In this document: one piece after another, positions 45,523 to 57,372 of the stretch
Numbering within the stretch: position 1 is the first letter of the stretch
Layout: every line of letters begins with the position of its first letter
Assembly (NCBI RefSeq): GCF_949987535.1
Contig: NC_080081.1
Span: forward strand, 68,593,603 to 68,657,602
Reading direction: 5' to 3'
DNA from: Balaenoptera acutorostrata
Lineage: Eukaryota; Chordata; Mammalia; Artiodactyla; Balaenopteridae
Length of the DNA: 64,000 nt
Made by a program: the position numbers and the translations under genes
Notes under the pieces: generated by a model
The model's database searches: none
The model's input: only the letters and a program-made list of their open reading frames with translations
Told to the model about the DNA's origin: nothing

Positions 45523-46318
45523 AAAAAAAATTAGTTCCAGCCTTATATTTCCAACAACATGGAATAAGAGAAGAAGGGATTTGTGGTCTCACCTAAAGCA
45601 AACATAAAATGGACAAAGTGTATGAAACAATGGGTTTATTTTTATTTAAAATTTTTAAAAATTTTTAAATTTATTTATTTATTTGTTTATGACTGCATTG
45701 AGTCTTCATTGCTGCGTTGGGTTTTCGTTGCTGCGTGTGGGCTTTCTCTAGTTGCGGCGAGTGGGGGATATTCTTCGTTGCTCTGTGTAGGCTTCTCACT
45801 GCAGTAGTTTCTCTGGTTGCGGAGCCCAGGTTCTAGGTGCGTGGGCTTCAGTAGTTGTGGCACTCGGGCTTAGTTGCTCCGCGGCATGTGGGATCTTCCC
45901 AGAGCAGGACTTGAACCCACGTCCCCTGCATTGCCAGGCGGTTTCTTTTTTTTTTTTTTAATAGATCTTTATTGGAGTATAATTGCTTCACAATACTGTG
46001 CTAGTTTCTGGTGCACAACAAAGCGAATCAGCCATATGCATACACATGTCCCCATATCCCCTCCCTCTTGAGCCTCCCTCCCATCCTCCCTACCCCACCC
46101 CTCTAGGTCATAGCAAAACACGGAGCCAATCTCCCTGTGCTATGCTGCTGCTTCCCACTAGCCAACTATTTTACATTTGGTAGTGTACATATGTCGACGC
46201 TACTCTCACTTTGCCCCAGCTTCACCCTCCCACCCCAAGTCCTCAAGTCCATTCTCTATGTCTACCTCTTTATTCCTGCCCTGCAACTGGGTTCATCAGT
46301 ACCATTGTTTTTTTATTT

Positions 46319-49300
46319 TTAGATTGCATATATATGCGTTAGCATACGGTATTTGTTTTTCTCTTTCTGACTTACTTCACTCTGTATGACAGGCTCTAGG
46401 TCCATCCACCTCACTACAAATAACTCAGTTTCGTTCCTTTTTATGGCTGAGTAATATTCCATTGTATATATGTGCCACATCTTCTTTATCCATTCATCTG
46501 TTGATGGACATTTAGGTTGGTTCCATGTCCTGGCTATTGTAAATAGTGCTGCAATGAACATTGTGGTACATGTCTCTTTTTGAATTATGGTTTTCTCAGG
46601 GTATATGCCCAGTGGTGGGATTGCTGGGTCATATGGTGGTTCTATTTTTAGTTTTTTAAGGAATCTCCATACTGTTTTCCATAGTGGTTGTATCAATTTC
46701 CATTCCCACCAACAGTGCAAGAGGGTTCCCTTTTCACCACACCCTTTCCAGCAGTTATTGTTTCTAGATTTTTTTTAATGGCCATTCTGACCGGCATGAA
46801 GTGACACCTCATTGTAGTTTTGGTTTGCATTTCTCTAATAATTAGTGATGTTGAGCATCTTTTCATGTGCCTCTTGGCCATCTGTATGTCTTCTTTGGTG
46901 AAATGTCTATTGAGGTCTTCTGCCCATTTTTTAACTGGATTGTTTGTTTTTTTGCTATTGAGCTCAATGAGCCGTTAGTATATTTTGGAGATTAATCCTT
47001 TGTTGTTTCATTTGCAAATATTTTCTCCCATTCTGAGGGTTCTCTTTCTGTCTTGTTTATGGTTTCCTTTGCTGTGCAACAGCTTTTAATGTTAATTAAG
47101 TCCCATTTGTTTATTTTTGTTTTTATTTCCATTACTCTAGGAGGTGGGTCAAAAAAGATCTTGCTGTGATTTATGTCAAAGAGTGTTCTTCCTATGTTTT
47201 CCTCTAAGAGCTTTATAGTATCTGGTCTTACATTTAAGTCTTTAATCTATTTGGAGTTTATTTTTGTGTGTGGTGTTAGGGAGTGTTCTAATTTCATTCT
47301 TTTACATGTAGCTGTCCAGTTTTCCCAGCACCACTTATTGAAGAGGCTGTCTTTTCTCCACTGTATATTCTTGCCTCCTTTGTCATAAATTAGGTGCCCA
47401 TATGTGTGTGGGTTTATCTCTGGGCATTCTATCCTGTACAATTGATCTATATTTCTGTTTATGTGCCAATACCGTACTGTCTTGATTACTGTAGCTTTGT
47501 GGTATAGTTTGAAGTCTGGGAGCCTGATTCCTCCAGCTCCGTTTTTCTTTCTCAAGATCGCTTTGGCTTTTCGGGGTCTTTTGTGTTTCCATACGAATTG
47601 TAAAATTTTTTGTTCTAATTCTGTGAAGAATGCCATTGGTAGTTTGATAGGGATTGCATTGAATCTGTAGATTGCTTTGGGTAGTATAGTCATTTTCACA
47701 ATATTGATTCTTCCAATCCAAGAACATGGCATATTTCTCCATCTGTTTATGTCATCTTTGACTTCTTTCATCAGTGTTTTACAGTTTTCTGAGTACAAGT
47801 CTTTTGCCTTCTTAGGCAGGTTTATTCCTAGGTATTTTATTCTTTTTGTTGCAATGGTAAATGGGAGTGTTTCCTTAATTTCTCTTTCTGATTTTTCATT
47901 GTTGCTGTATAGGAATGCCAGATATTTCTGTGCATTAATCTTGTATCCTGCAGCCTTACCAAATTCATTGATTAGTTCTACTAGTTTTCTGGTGGCATCT
48001 TTAGGACTTTCTATGTATAGTATCATGTCATCTGCAAATAGTGACAGTTTTACTTCTTCTTTTCCAATTTGTATTCCTTTTATTTCTTCTTCTTCTCTGA
48101 TTGCCATGGCTAGGACTTCCAAAACTATGCTGAATAAGAGTGGCAAGAGTGGACATCCTTGTCTCGTTCCTGATCTTAGAGGAAATGCTTCCACTTTTTC
48201 ACCATTGAATATGATGCTCACTGTGGGTTTGTCATATATGGCCTTTATTATGTTGAGGTAGGTTCCCTCTATGCCCACTTTCTGGAGAGTTTTTATCATA
48301 AGTGGGTGTTGAATTTTGTCAAAAGCTTTTTCTGCATGTATTGAGATGATCATATGGTTTTTATTCCTTAATTTGTTAATGTGGTATATCACAATGATTG
48401 ATTTGCATATATTGAAGAATCCTTGCATCCCTGGGATAAATCCCACTTGATCATGGTGTATGATCCTTTTAATGTGCTGTTGGATTCTGTTTGCTAGTAT
48501 TTAGTTTAGGCTTTTTGCATCTATGTTCATTATTGATATTGGTCTATAATTTTTGTTTTTGTGATATCTTTTTCTGATTTTGGTATCAGGGTAATGGTGG
48601 CTTTGCAGAATGAATTTGGGAGTGTTTCTCCCTCTGCAACTTTTTGGAAGAGTTTGAGAAGGATGGGTGTTAGCTCTTCTCTAAATGTTTGATAGAATTC
48701 ACCTGTGAAGCTGTCTGGTCCTGGACTTATGTTTCTTGGAAGATTTTTAATTATGGTTTCAATTTCATTACTTGTGATAGGTTTGTTTATATTTTCTAAT
48801 TCTTCCTGGTTTAGTCTTAGAAAATTGTACCTTTCCAAGAATTTGTCCATTTCTTCGTGGTTGTCCATTTTATTGGCATAGAGTTGTTTTTAGCAGTCTC
48901 TTACAATCCTTTGCATTTCTGCAGTGTCAGTTGTGATTTCTCCTTTTTCATTTCTTATTTTATTGATTTGTGTCCTCCCCCTTTTTTTCTTGATGAGTCT
49001 GGCTAAGGATTTATCAATTTTGTTTAACTTCTCAAAGAACCAGCTTTTAGTTTCATTGATCTTTGTTATTGTTTTCTTTATTTCTATTTCATTTATTTCT
49101 GCTCTGATATTTATGATTTCATTCCTTCTACTGACTTTGAGTTTTCTGTGTTCTTCTTTCTCTACTTGTTTTAAGTGTAGTGTTAGATTGTTTACTTGAG
49201 ATTTTTCTTGCTTCTTGAAGTGAGTTTGTATTGCTATAAACTTCCCTCTTAGAACTGCTTTTGCTGCATCCCATAGGTTTGGGGTCATTGTGTTTTCATA

Positions 49301-50137
49301 GTCATTTGTTTCTATGTATTTTTTAAAATTTCTTATTTGATTTCTTCAGTGATCTCTTGGTTATTTAGTAGCGCAGTGTTTAGCCTCCATGTATTTGGGG
49401 TTTTTACAGGTTTTTTTTTTTCCTGTAATTGATTTCCAGTCTCATAGTGCTGTGGTCAGAAAAGATGCTTGATATGATTTCAATTTTCTTAAATTTTCCA
49501 AAGCTTGATTTGTGACCCAAGATGTGATCTATCCTGGAGAATGTTCCATGCGCACTTGAGAAGAAAGTGTATTCTGCCACTTTTGGGTGGAATGTACTAT
49601 AAATATCAGTTAGATCTATCTGGTCTTTTGTGTCATTTAAAGCTTGTGTTTCCTTATTTATTTTCTGTTTGGACGATCTGTTCATTGGTGTAAGTGGGGT
49701 GTTAAAGTCCCCTACTATTACTGTGTTATTGTCAATTTCCCCTTTTATGGTTGTTAGCATTTACCTTCTGTATTGAGGTGCTCTTATGTTGGGTGCATAA
49801 ACATTTATAATTGTTATATCTTGTTCTTGGGTTGATCCTTTGATCATTATGTGGTGTCCCTCCTTATCTCTTGTAACAGTCTTTATTTTAAAGTCTATTT
49901 TATCTGATACGGATATTGCTACTCCAGCTTTCTTTTGATTTCCATTTGGATGGAATATCTTTTTCCATCCCTTCACTTTCAATCTGTATGTTTCCTGGGT
50001 CTGAAGTGCGTCTGTTGTAGACAACATATATATGGGTCTTGTTTTTGTATCCATTCAGCCAGTCTGTGTCTTTTGGTTGGAGCTTTTAATCCATTTACAT
50101 TCCAGGTTATTATCAATATGTATGTTCCTATTACCAT
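46319..50137 (-). pseudogene. L1 copy 3 ORF2, multiply broken
   Basis: The start codon position at 50137 matches copy 2 ('MVIGTYI'). Conserved endonuclease blocks remain, including 'VGDFNTPLTPMNRSS' and 'FSDHSTMRLEIN', but in different frames. The longest open part, 47247-48446 (399 codons), holds the RT with '[12 protein letters not shown]'. The last part, 46319-46720, ends with the usual stop. Frame shifts or stops separate at least six blocks. Confidence 0.93.
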
Positions 50138-50196
50138 TTTCTTGATTGTTTTGGGTTTGTTTTTGTGGGTCTTTTTCTTCTTTTGTGTTTCCCGCC

Positions 50197-51031
50197 TAGA
50201 GAAGTGCCTTTAGCATTTGTTGTAAAGCTGGTTTGGTGGTGCTGAATTCTCTTAGCTTTTGCTTGTATGAAAAGCTTTGACCTCTACATTGACTCTGAAT
50301 GAGATACTTGCTGGGTAGAGTAATCTTGGTTGTAGGTTTTTTCTTTCATCACTTTAAGTATATCCTGCCACTCCCTTCTGGCCTGCAAAGTTTCCACTGA
50401 AAAATCAGCTGATAACCTTATGGTGATTCCTTTGTATGTTATTTTTTGTTTTTCCCTTGCTGCTTCTAATATTCTTTCTTTGAATTTCATTTTTGTTACT
50501 TTGATTAATATGTATCTTGGTGTGTTTTTCCTAGGGTTTATCCTGTATGGGACTCTCTGTGCTTCCTGGACTTGGGTGACTATTTCCTTTCCTATGTTAG
50601 GGAAGTTTTCAACTATAATCTCTTCAAATATTTTCTCAGACACTTTCTTTTTCTCTTTTTCTTCTGGGACCCCTATAATTCGATTGTTGGTGTGTTTAGT
50701 GTGGCCCCAGAGGTCTCTGGGATTGTCTTCAATTCTTCTCATTCTTTTTTCTTTATTCTGCTCCTTAGCAGTTATTTCCACCATTTTGTCTTCCAGCTCA
50801 CTGATTCGTTCTTCCACCTCAGTTATTCTGTTATTGATTCCTTCTAGTGTGTTTTTCATTTCAGTTATTTTCTCAATCCATGCCTCCATTCTATTTCCAA
50901 GATTCTGGATCATCTTTACTATCATTTCTGAATTCTTTTTCAGGTAGACTGCCTATTTCCTCTTCATTTATTTGGTCTTGTAGGTTTTTATCTTGCTCCT
51001 TCATCTGTGACATATTTTTTTGCCGTCTCAT
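50197..51031 (-). pseudogene. L1 copy 3 ORF1, frame-shifted
   Basis: The start equivalent to copy 2 is at 51031 ('MRRQKNMSQMKEQ'). A shift near 50890-50925 moves into another frame that is open for 213 codons and carries the coiled coil ('TEVEERISELEDKMVEI'), the RRM ('RIIGVPEEKEKK') and much of the C-terminal domain ('[14 protein letters not shown]'), before a further break near 50345. Compared with copy 2 a block of the coiled coil is missing, so the copy is shorter. Confidence 0.92.
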
Positions 51032-51774
51032 TTTTTTTTTTTTTTTATGAGTGGGATTGTACTCCTGTCTTACTGGTTGTTTGGCCTGAGGCTTCCAACA
51101 CTGGAGTTTGTAGGCTATTGGGTAGGTCTGGGTCTTTGTGCTGAGATGAGGAACTCCGTGAGACCTCACTTGGATGAATATTTTCTGGGCTCTGAGGTTC
51201 TCTGTTAGTCCAGTGGCTCGGACTCGGAGCTCCCACTGCAGGAGCTTCGGCCCGACCCCGGCTTATGAACCAAGGTCATGCAAGCTGTGTGGAGAGGCAA
51301 AAAAACCCCAAAAAACAATAACAAAGTAAAAAATAAAATTAGACTAGGAAGCTAACAGATACGTTAGAAAGAATATAAAAATAAAAATATAGATGAATCG
51401 ACAACTGGAAGGTACATCAGTACCACAATAGTAAAAAAGAAGAGGAGGGAAAAAAAGGGGGTGGGGGGAAGGCCTTGGCTGTGGAGGGTGGGGCCTAAGC
51501 AAGGGCGAAGTTTGTTTGGTGGGTGGGGCCTATGCTTAGGACCCCCCAGGTCTGGAAAAGTCCCTGGGGTCTGTGCTACTCTGGCCTGGGAGGGCCCCTA
51601 CTGCCTGCCTCTCCTGATCTCCCCAGCCTCCCTCCTATGCCCCAGGACCAATTTGGCCAGGGGAAAAGGGGGGGCCTTGGAGGGCAGGGAACTGACCTGG
51701 GAGTTCAGCAGGCTCCCTGTGCCCGAGTGGGTGGGGCAATCACCCTCCAGTTCTCTCCGGCTCCTCCCAGAGGA
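51032..51774 (-). promoter_or_regulatory. L1 copy 3 5'UTR
   Basis: About 740 bp. Read on the plus strand it goes from 'gagtgggattgtactcctgt' through an A-rich insert-like part (about 51295-51455) into 'gtggggcctatgcttaggac' and a GC-rich edge ending 'ggctcctcccag'. It is different from the 5'UTR of copy 2. It would hold the L1 promoter by family knowledge; activity is unlikely given the age. Confidence 0.75.
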
Positions 51775-52800
51775 CAGGCAGATTCTTAACCACTGCGCCA
51801 CCAGGGAAACCCAGAACAATGGTTTTTAAGATACTGCACAATTTAAGTGAGAAGACAGGTAAAGCAACATCTTCAAAGTACTGAGAGAAAAAAGTGGCCA
51901 ACGTAGAAATCTATATCCAGCAAAATTTCCTTTCAAAAAGGAAGACAAAATAAAGTCTTCTTCACACTTACAAAAGTTGAATGAATTCATCGTCAGCACA
52001 CCCACACTATTGGAGACATAAAGGGAAGAAATGTTAAAGCAAGTTCTTCAGTCAGAAAGAAAATGATACCAGGTGGAAATGTAAATCTATACAAAGAAAT
52101 GAAGAGTGCTGGAAATGGCAACTACAGGGGTAAATATTTAAGTTTTTTTCTTACTATTTAAGTATATTTATAGATAATTGACTTTCTAAATAAAAATAAT
52201 AAGGCAGTGTGAGGTTTATAATATGTATAAAATGAAGATGTATGACAATGATAGCACAAAGAATGGGAGGGGAGAAAAGGAAGTATATATTGTAAGTTGC
52301 TTTTGCTATTAGTGATGTCTTGTAATTTCACTTGAAGCTAGAATGTGACAGGTGAAAATGTGTACTATAGACCATCAATCCAGAACTATAAATATAGAAC
52401 AAAGAGTTACCACTTATAAGACAACATAAGAGAAAAGATGAAATAATTTTTAAAAATACAATTAATCCAACAAGGGAAAGAAAAAAAGGAAATAAAAAAC
52501 AGATAGAATGGACAGCTAATAAATAGTAAGATGATAAATGCATACCTAATAAAATCAATAATTACATTAAATGGAAATGGTCTAAACTTCCCAATTAAAA
52601 TACCAAGATTATCAGAATATATAAAAGAAGCAAGACCCAACTGTATGCTGTTTAAAAGAAAAACACTTTAAATAAAAAGTCACAAATAGGTTAAAAGGAA
52701 AAAGAAATACAATTCTAACACTAACTAAAAGAAATCTAGGGTGACTACATTAATATCAAAGTATATTTCAGAACTCAGAATGTTATCAGAGATAAAGACG

Positions 52801-52984
52801 GTCTTTTCATAATGCTTGGCAGTAATTTTTTCCCATTACACCAAACCCTGGAAAGTTTCACTGAAGCATCACTACTTAAGGTCTTACTGGTGTCAGCTAT
52901 TGTTTGAGCAGTATATATTCTCATTAGTGTAGAGTCATGTAAACTCATTTATTTATTCCCTCTCAGAAGGCAACCTTCTTCCTG
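52801..52984. other. Unassigned sequence
   Basis: Nothing recognised between the ancient L1 and the next SINE. Confidence 0.5.
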
Positions 52985-53000
52985 AACACTAGCACTTTTA

Positions 53001-53371
53001 TTTTTTTTTCTAAATTAATTAATTAATTTATTTATTTATTTTTGGCTGCGTTGGGTCTTCATTGCTGCGCGCAGACCCCCACCCCCACAAGCTGCAGCAA
53101 GTGGGGGACACTCTTCCCTGCAGTGCATGGGCCTCTTACTGTGGTGGCCTCTCCTGTTGCAGAGCACAGGCTCCAGGCGTGCAGGCTTCAGTAGTTGTGG
53201 CGCATGGGCTCAGCGATTGTGGCCTGTGGGCTCCAGAGTGCAGGCTCAGCACTTGTGGCACACTGGCCCAGTTGCTCCGCGGCATGCGGGATCCTCCTGG
53301 ACCAGGGCTCCAACCTGTGTCCCCTGCATTGGCAGGTGGACTCCCAACCGCTGCACCACCAGGGAAGTCCC
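53001..53371 (-). mobile_element. CHR-type SINE, minus strand, long form, with TSD
   Basis: An (ATTA/TTTA) tail at 53010-53045, body and reversed tRNA head ending 'ccaccagggaagtcc'. The B box is degraded ('gggctccaacctg' near 53305). The perfect 16-bp TSD aacactagcactttta lies at 52985-53000 and 53372-53387. The body has an extra 'ggctcagc' block like the 42065 copy. Despite the intact TSD the body is more diverged than other copies. Confidence 0.95.
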
Positions 53372-53387
53372 AACACTAGCACTTTTA

Positions 53388-53544
53388 GAACCCTCAAATC
53401 ACTGCTATTTACATTTACCATGGCTTCTGCTCTGAACCCAGTCATCAACCCAAGAGCTAAATTGCTAAATTACTAATCCCTTGAGAAAGAAAGAGGGATA
53501 AATTATACCTCTAGCTCTAATATATGCTTCTCATAAAATACACT
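53388..53544. other. Unassigned sequence
   Basis: Nothing recognised. Confidence 0.5.
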
Positions 53545-54745
53545 CACTCTTGGGACTACATCAAACTAAAAAACTTCTGCACATCAAAGGAAACCATCAA
53601 GAAAATGAAAAGGCAATCTACCGAATGGGAGAAAAATTTGTAAATCATATATCTGATAGAGCGTTGATATCCAAAATATATAAAGAACTCATACAACTCA
53701 ATAGCAAAAAAACAAATAATCCAATTTTAAAATGGGCAGAAGATCTGAATAGACTTCTTTCCAAAAAAGACATGCAGATGACTAACAGGTGCATAAAAAA
53801 ATGCTCAACATCACGAATCATCAAGGAAGTGCAAATCAAAGCCACAATGAGATATCACTTCACACCTGTTAGAATAAATATTATTAAAAAGACAAGATAA
53901 GAAGTGTTGGCCAGGATGTGGAGAAAAGGGAACACTTGTGCAGTGCTTGTGGGAACATAAATTGGTGCAGCCATTATGGAAAACGATGTGGAGGTTCCTC
54001 AAAAAACTAAAAATAGAACTACTGTATGATCCAGCAATTCCACTTTTGGGTAATGTATTAGAAGAAAATGAAAACACTGACTTCAAAAGATATGTATACC
54101 CCCATGTTCATTGTAGCAGTATTTACAATAGCCAAGGTATGAAAACAACCTAAGTGTCTATTAATGGATGCACGGATAAAGAAAATGTGAAATATAAATG
54201 TAATGCAATATTATTCAGCCATAAAAAGGAAAGAAATTTTGCCATGTGTGACAACATAGATGAGGGCATTTGCTAAGTGAAATAAGTTGGACAGAGAAAG
54301 ACAAATACTATATGATCTTACTTATAAGCAGAATCTAACCAAAACAAAACAAAAACAAAAAACACCCACCAAGTTCATAGGTACAGAGAACAGATTGGTT
54401 GTTGCCAAAAGCAGGAGGGCTGTGGGTGGAATGGGAAAAATAGATGAAGGGAGTCAAAACGTACAAACTCCCAGGTAGAAAATAAATAAGTCATGGGTAC
54501 GTAATGTGCATCATGGTGACCACAGTTAATAATACTCTATTGCATATTTGAAAGTTGCTAAGAGAGTAAAGTCTGAAAAGTTCTCATCATGAGAAAAATA
54601 AATTCTGTAACTATGTATGATGACAGATGTTGACTAGATTTATTGTAGTGATCATATGCAGTATATAAAATATCAAATCATTATTCTGTACACCTGAAAC
54701 TAATATGATGTATGTCAATTATACCTCAATTTAAAAAATAATATA
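53545..54745 (+). mobile_element. L1MA-like 3' part, plus strand
   Basis: ORF2 C-terminal sequence is followed by an L1 3'UTR. A clean frame of 116 codons (53550-53900) carries wording such as '[20 protein letters not shown]', and a second block (53938-54153) holds '[11 protein letters not shown]'-like sequence ('[11 protein letters not shown]'). The end 'ctgaaactaatatgatgtat' and A-rich tail match the element at 45255-45522. Older than copies 1-3. Confidence 0.9.
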
Positions 54746-55359
54746 ATTGAAAAATGCTCCCTATCATTTAATCAACAATAAACATACTTTGGATGTGAGA
54801 AGTGATGTAGTATATAAGGGTGAAAGGAGGCAGACAAGAACTAGACAATTGTGATTTTGTCTTAATTAACATAGATAATAAACGTCAAAATTCAAGTTCT
54901 CACGTTGCCTTAAAGCTCATTAGATAAGAATTCAATTAAAGAATGAACCCTGTTCCTAAGTTTAATGAAGAAATGGTGCTGGATTTTGCTACCTTTCATT
55001 TCCAGGGACTATGAATGTGAGAGAAAGTGAATGTATTCCTTGTCTTTTCAAAGTCGATTAGATTGCTGGAGAAGTGCCTGCATACTAATGGAAGGGAGAA
55101 CATTCTTTGATCCTGTCAGCTGAGGTGAAAGCTTTCTCCCCAATGGGAAGATATTAGGAAAACCTTAATCTATTTTTAACAAAATTATTTGTTAAAAAAA
55201 ATCTATTTTTAACAAAATTATTTAAAATTTTGATACTCAGAATATATCTGAATCTCTACTGAAAAGTAGATTCAAATTTTTCCTCTGACTTTACTACTGT
55301 CAGCAATAGCCGTAAACACATAAGTAGTCATTTCTAAGATGTCTGAAATAAAATCATTT
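54746..55359. other. Unassigned AT-rich sequence with a 33-bp tandem duplication
   Basis: 'aatctatttttaacaaaatt' plus 'attt' occurs at 55167-55190 and again at 55200-55223, a step of 33 bp. No gene was seen. Confidence 0.7.
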
Positions 55360-55450
55360 TCATTTCAAAAATGAGAAAGCTGAGGCACAGAAAGGTAAAA
55401 TGACTTGTCCAAAATCACACAGGGAGTGAAAGGTAGAGCAAAGATAAATT
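55360..55450 (-). repeat. MIR SINE fragment, minus strand
   Basis: 'gagaaagctgaggcacagaa', 'aggtaaaatgacttgtccaa' and 'aatcacacagggagtgaaag' follow reversed MIR. Confidence 0.78.
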
Positions 55451-56189
55451 AACTCCTCAGTAGAGATTGACAGAGAAGATTTAACACATATACTTCAGCT
55501 ATAGATGGAATTATTGAACCATGTTGTGCTAGTTAATCTTCACTAAAAATCCAAAAGCGACAAAAACTGATACTTTATTCTGAACCATTTGAAACATTCT
55601 CTGTTTCCCAGGATTTGTCTGAAGTAAGAATCTCCAACTTTAAAAGGCCAAATATTTTTCTCCAAATACTTGAGAAAAAAAAAAAAAGAACAACAGAACA
55701 AAAGTGTTCTTCTCAGATATTTACGTTAATTATAATTAAAAATTTAAGGATGCAAGTGATAAAAATATTGCCCATAGAAAACGATTTCAATTTAGTTCAT
55801 TGAGCATACAAAAAAAAAAAAAAAAACTAGAAATACTCTATAGTGTTAGTAAGTATATTTAGATGGTGAGATTATTAGTAATTTCCCAAAGTTCTCTAAT
55901 AAAATTATACATTTAAAATAGGTTTTAAATATTTAAACCCTTAAAGGACACTATAAGCTTTTTGGAAACTCTTTTTACTCTACCTAAAATATTTTTTTAA
56001 ATCAGATATTAATTGAAAAGAAAGAGAATCTTGGCCAAGAAGAGTCAGAAAACAGCTGGGAAGAATTATAAAGAATCTTGGGGTGCTCCCTCCATCCCTT
56101 TAGCTCTTCAGGAAAAAACACAAATTCTTCAACCTGGTTGCCCTTTACATATACTTTTTTCTTTCCTTAAAATACCTTTTTCTCTACTT
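55451..56189. other. Unassigned AT-rich sequence with poly(A) runs
   Basis: A runs at 55675-55687 and 55808-55826. No gene recognised. Confidence 0.5.
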
Positions 56190-56285
56190 TTATCACCACC
56201 TTGAAATGTCTTTCTCATCTTTAAGGCCCACCTCATATGTCACCTGAACCTGTGTGAAGTCTTTTCTGCTCCCTCAAGGCAACAT
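56190..56285 (+). repeat. Possible L2 fragment, plus strand
   Basis: 'ctttaaggcccacctcatat', followed by 'gtcacctgaacctgtgtgaa' and 'gtcttttctgctccctc', parallels the L2 'aggtctcagctcaaatgtca' region. Short. Confidence 0.5.
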
Positions 56286-56771
56286 CGCTCACATCCACTT
56301 TGAGGAAGCTTCTGGGTCCAAGATCCAGCCAAGGTCCCAGGAAACAATGTACTGTGGAAAACAGAGTATGTGCAAGACAGAGTGAATCCATGGGTCTGAA
56401 ATCCAGCAAGAACAGAGAAATCAAGAGAAAATAATCTCTGGAAGCCAAATATGGGTAGCTGCCTCTACCTCTGAGTAAACTGCCTTCTTCTTAGTGTCTT
56501 GTGAAGACTAAGTAAGAAAATGCCATATGTAATGAAAGGACTCAAAGAAGGAGATTCCTTTCTTCCTCTTGCCTTGGGGAGAATCAGACCACTGGGCTTG
56601 GTCTGTAGGTCTCTAGATGGAATGACCTGAGAACAGCAGGTAACACACAGAGGGAAACACGAGCAGAATCCTCAGAGAGGAAAATCCCCCAAGTGTCAAG
56701 AAATGCCTTGCTTCCGGCTCCCCAGTTCCTCACTCCTACCTAATTCCTCCAGCTGGAGGCTCAGCTTGATC

Positions 56772-56774
<3 letters not shown>
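56286..56774. other. Unassigned sequence
   Basis: No gene recognised. Confidence 0.5.

Positions 56775-56808
<34 letters not shown>
56775..56808. repeat. (CA)n microsatellite
   Basis: An uninterrupted run of about 16 CA units, likely to vary in length between individuals. Confidence 0.97.
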
Positions 56809-56810
<2 letters not shown>

Positions 56811-57284
56811 TTCCATCCCGTGACTGTTACTCAGACTCTTCAGTGGATTCTGACCTGTCATTGCCCTCAAAGCCAAGGCCTCTGAGTCTTGTTGCCTGGG
56901 TTTTTCCCTGGGCCCCTGACACGATGTGTCTGACATCTGAGTCTCTGGATCTTGCTTTGCTTCCCTAAGTGCAGAATAGCTGCCTCCCCTTCCTTAGCAG
57001 GTCTCCCTGGACTCCACCTGGGCCTAGACTAGCTTACTGTTTATGGATGCTTAGCCAGGCCCCTCCTGACTTATCTTCTCCAGAGTCTTGGTTTGTTCCT
57101 TGAGAAAGAAAAAGATTTAATGTCTTGGAGATTTCTATAGACTTTGAGATAAATACATAAAGGAAAAAAATGCAGAAGCTTCCAAAAATATCTTTGAAGA
57201 AGTGAAAATCCATAATCCTTCACTGACCAAGTTCTGTCACCATGACCAAAATATCTCGCCACTGTTCTTGACTCTCCATCTGCT
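56809..57284. other. Unassigned sequence
   Basis: No gene recognised. Confidence 0.5.
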
Positions 57285-57372
57285 TTGCCATCATCTTTTC
57301 TTGAAGACAGTGTTGCAATAGCTTACCAACTGGTCTTCCCACCTCCAGTTTGACCTTCTTCTCATCCAAGGG
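57285..57372 (+). repeat. L2 LINE fragment, plus strand
   Basis: 'cagtgttgcaatagcttacc' and 'aactggtcttcccacctcca' match the L2 'tactgcaatagcctcctaac' block. It may be part of the same L2 as 58065-58195. Confidence 0.7.

Larger units (their letters stand above)
45948..51774 (-). mobile_element. L1 copy 3, minus strand, near full length, inside a SINE
   Basis: About 5.8 kb with 5'UTR (51032-51774), ORF1 (about 50197-51031), ORF2 (46319-50137), 3'UTR and poly(A) (T run at 45946-45959). The TSD caggcggtttctt (45935-45947) versus caggcagattctt (51775-51787) is SINE sequence with two mismatches. Its 3'UTR is like copy 1. Both frames are broken many times, so it is older than copy 2. The 5'UTR has an A-rich inner part (51300-51460) followed by GC-rich sequence to the edge. 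Confidence 0.96.
45638..51812 (-). mobile_element. CHR-type SINE, minus strand, split by L1 copy 3
   Basis: The tail and body are at 45638-45947; the tRNA-related head ('ttcttaaccactgcgccacc', ending 'agggaaaccc') lies at 51775-51812, about 5.8 kb away. The SINE's own TSD, aacaatgg, flanks the whole composite at 45626-45633 and 51815-51822. This shows that the SINE inserted first and was then split by L1 copy 3. Confidence 0.94.
45530..52800 (+). mobile_element. Ancient L1M/HAL1-like element, outer level of the nest
   Basis: Left arm 45530-45634 and right arm 51815-52800 become collinear when the SINE/L1 insert is removed. The right arm has old L1 ORF1 end wording ('atatccagcaaaatttcctt'), the inter-ORF region ('gaaaatgataccaggtggaa') and the ORF2 start region ('aataattacattaaatggaa', 'gacccaactgtatgctgttt'). 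All frames are badly decayed. Sense is plus, opposite to the insert. Confidence 0.78.

Noticed and set aside
47677..48261. 194-codon plus-strand frame with many hydrophobic residues
   Set aside because: It is antisense to the RT region of L1 copy 3; the apparent membrane segments reflect reversed A-rich L1 sequence.
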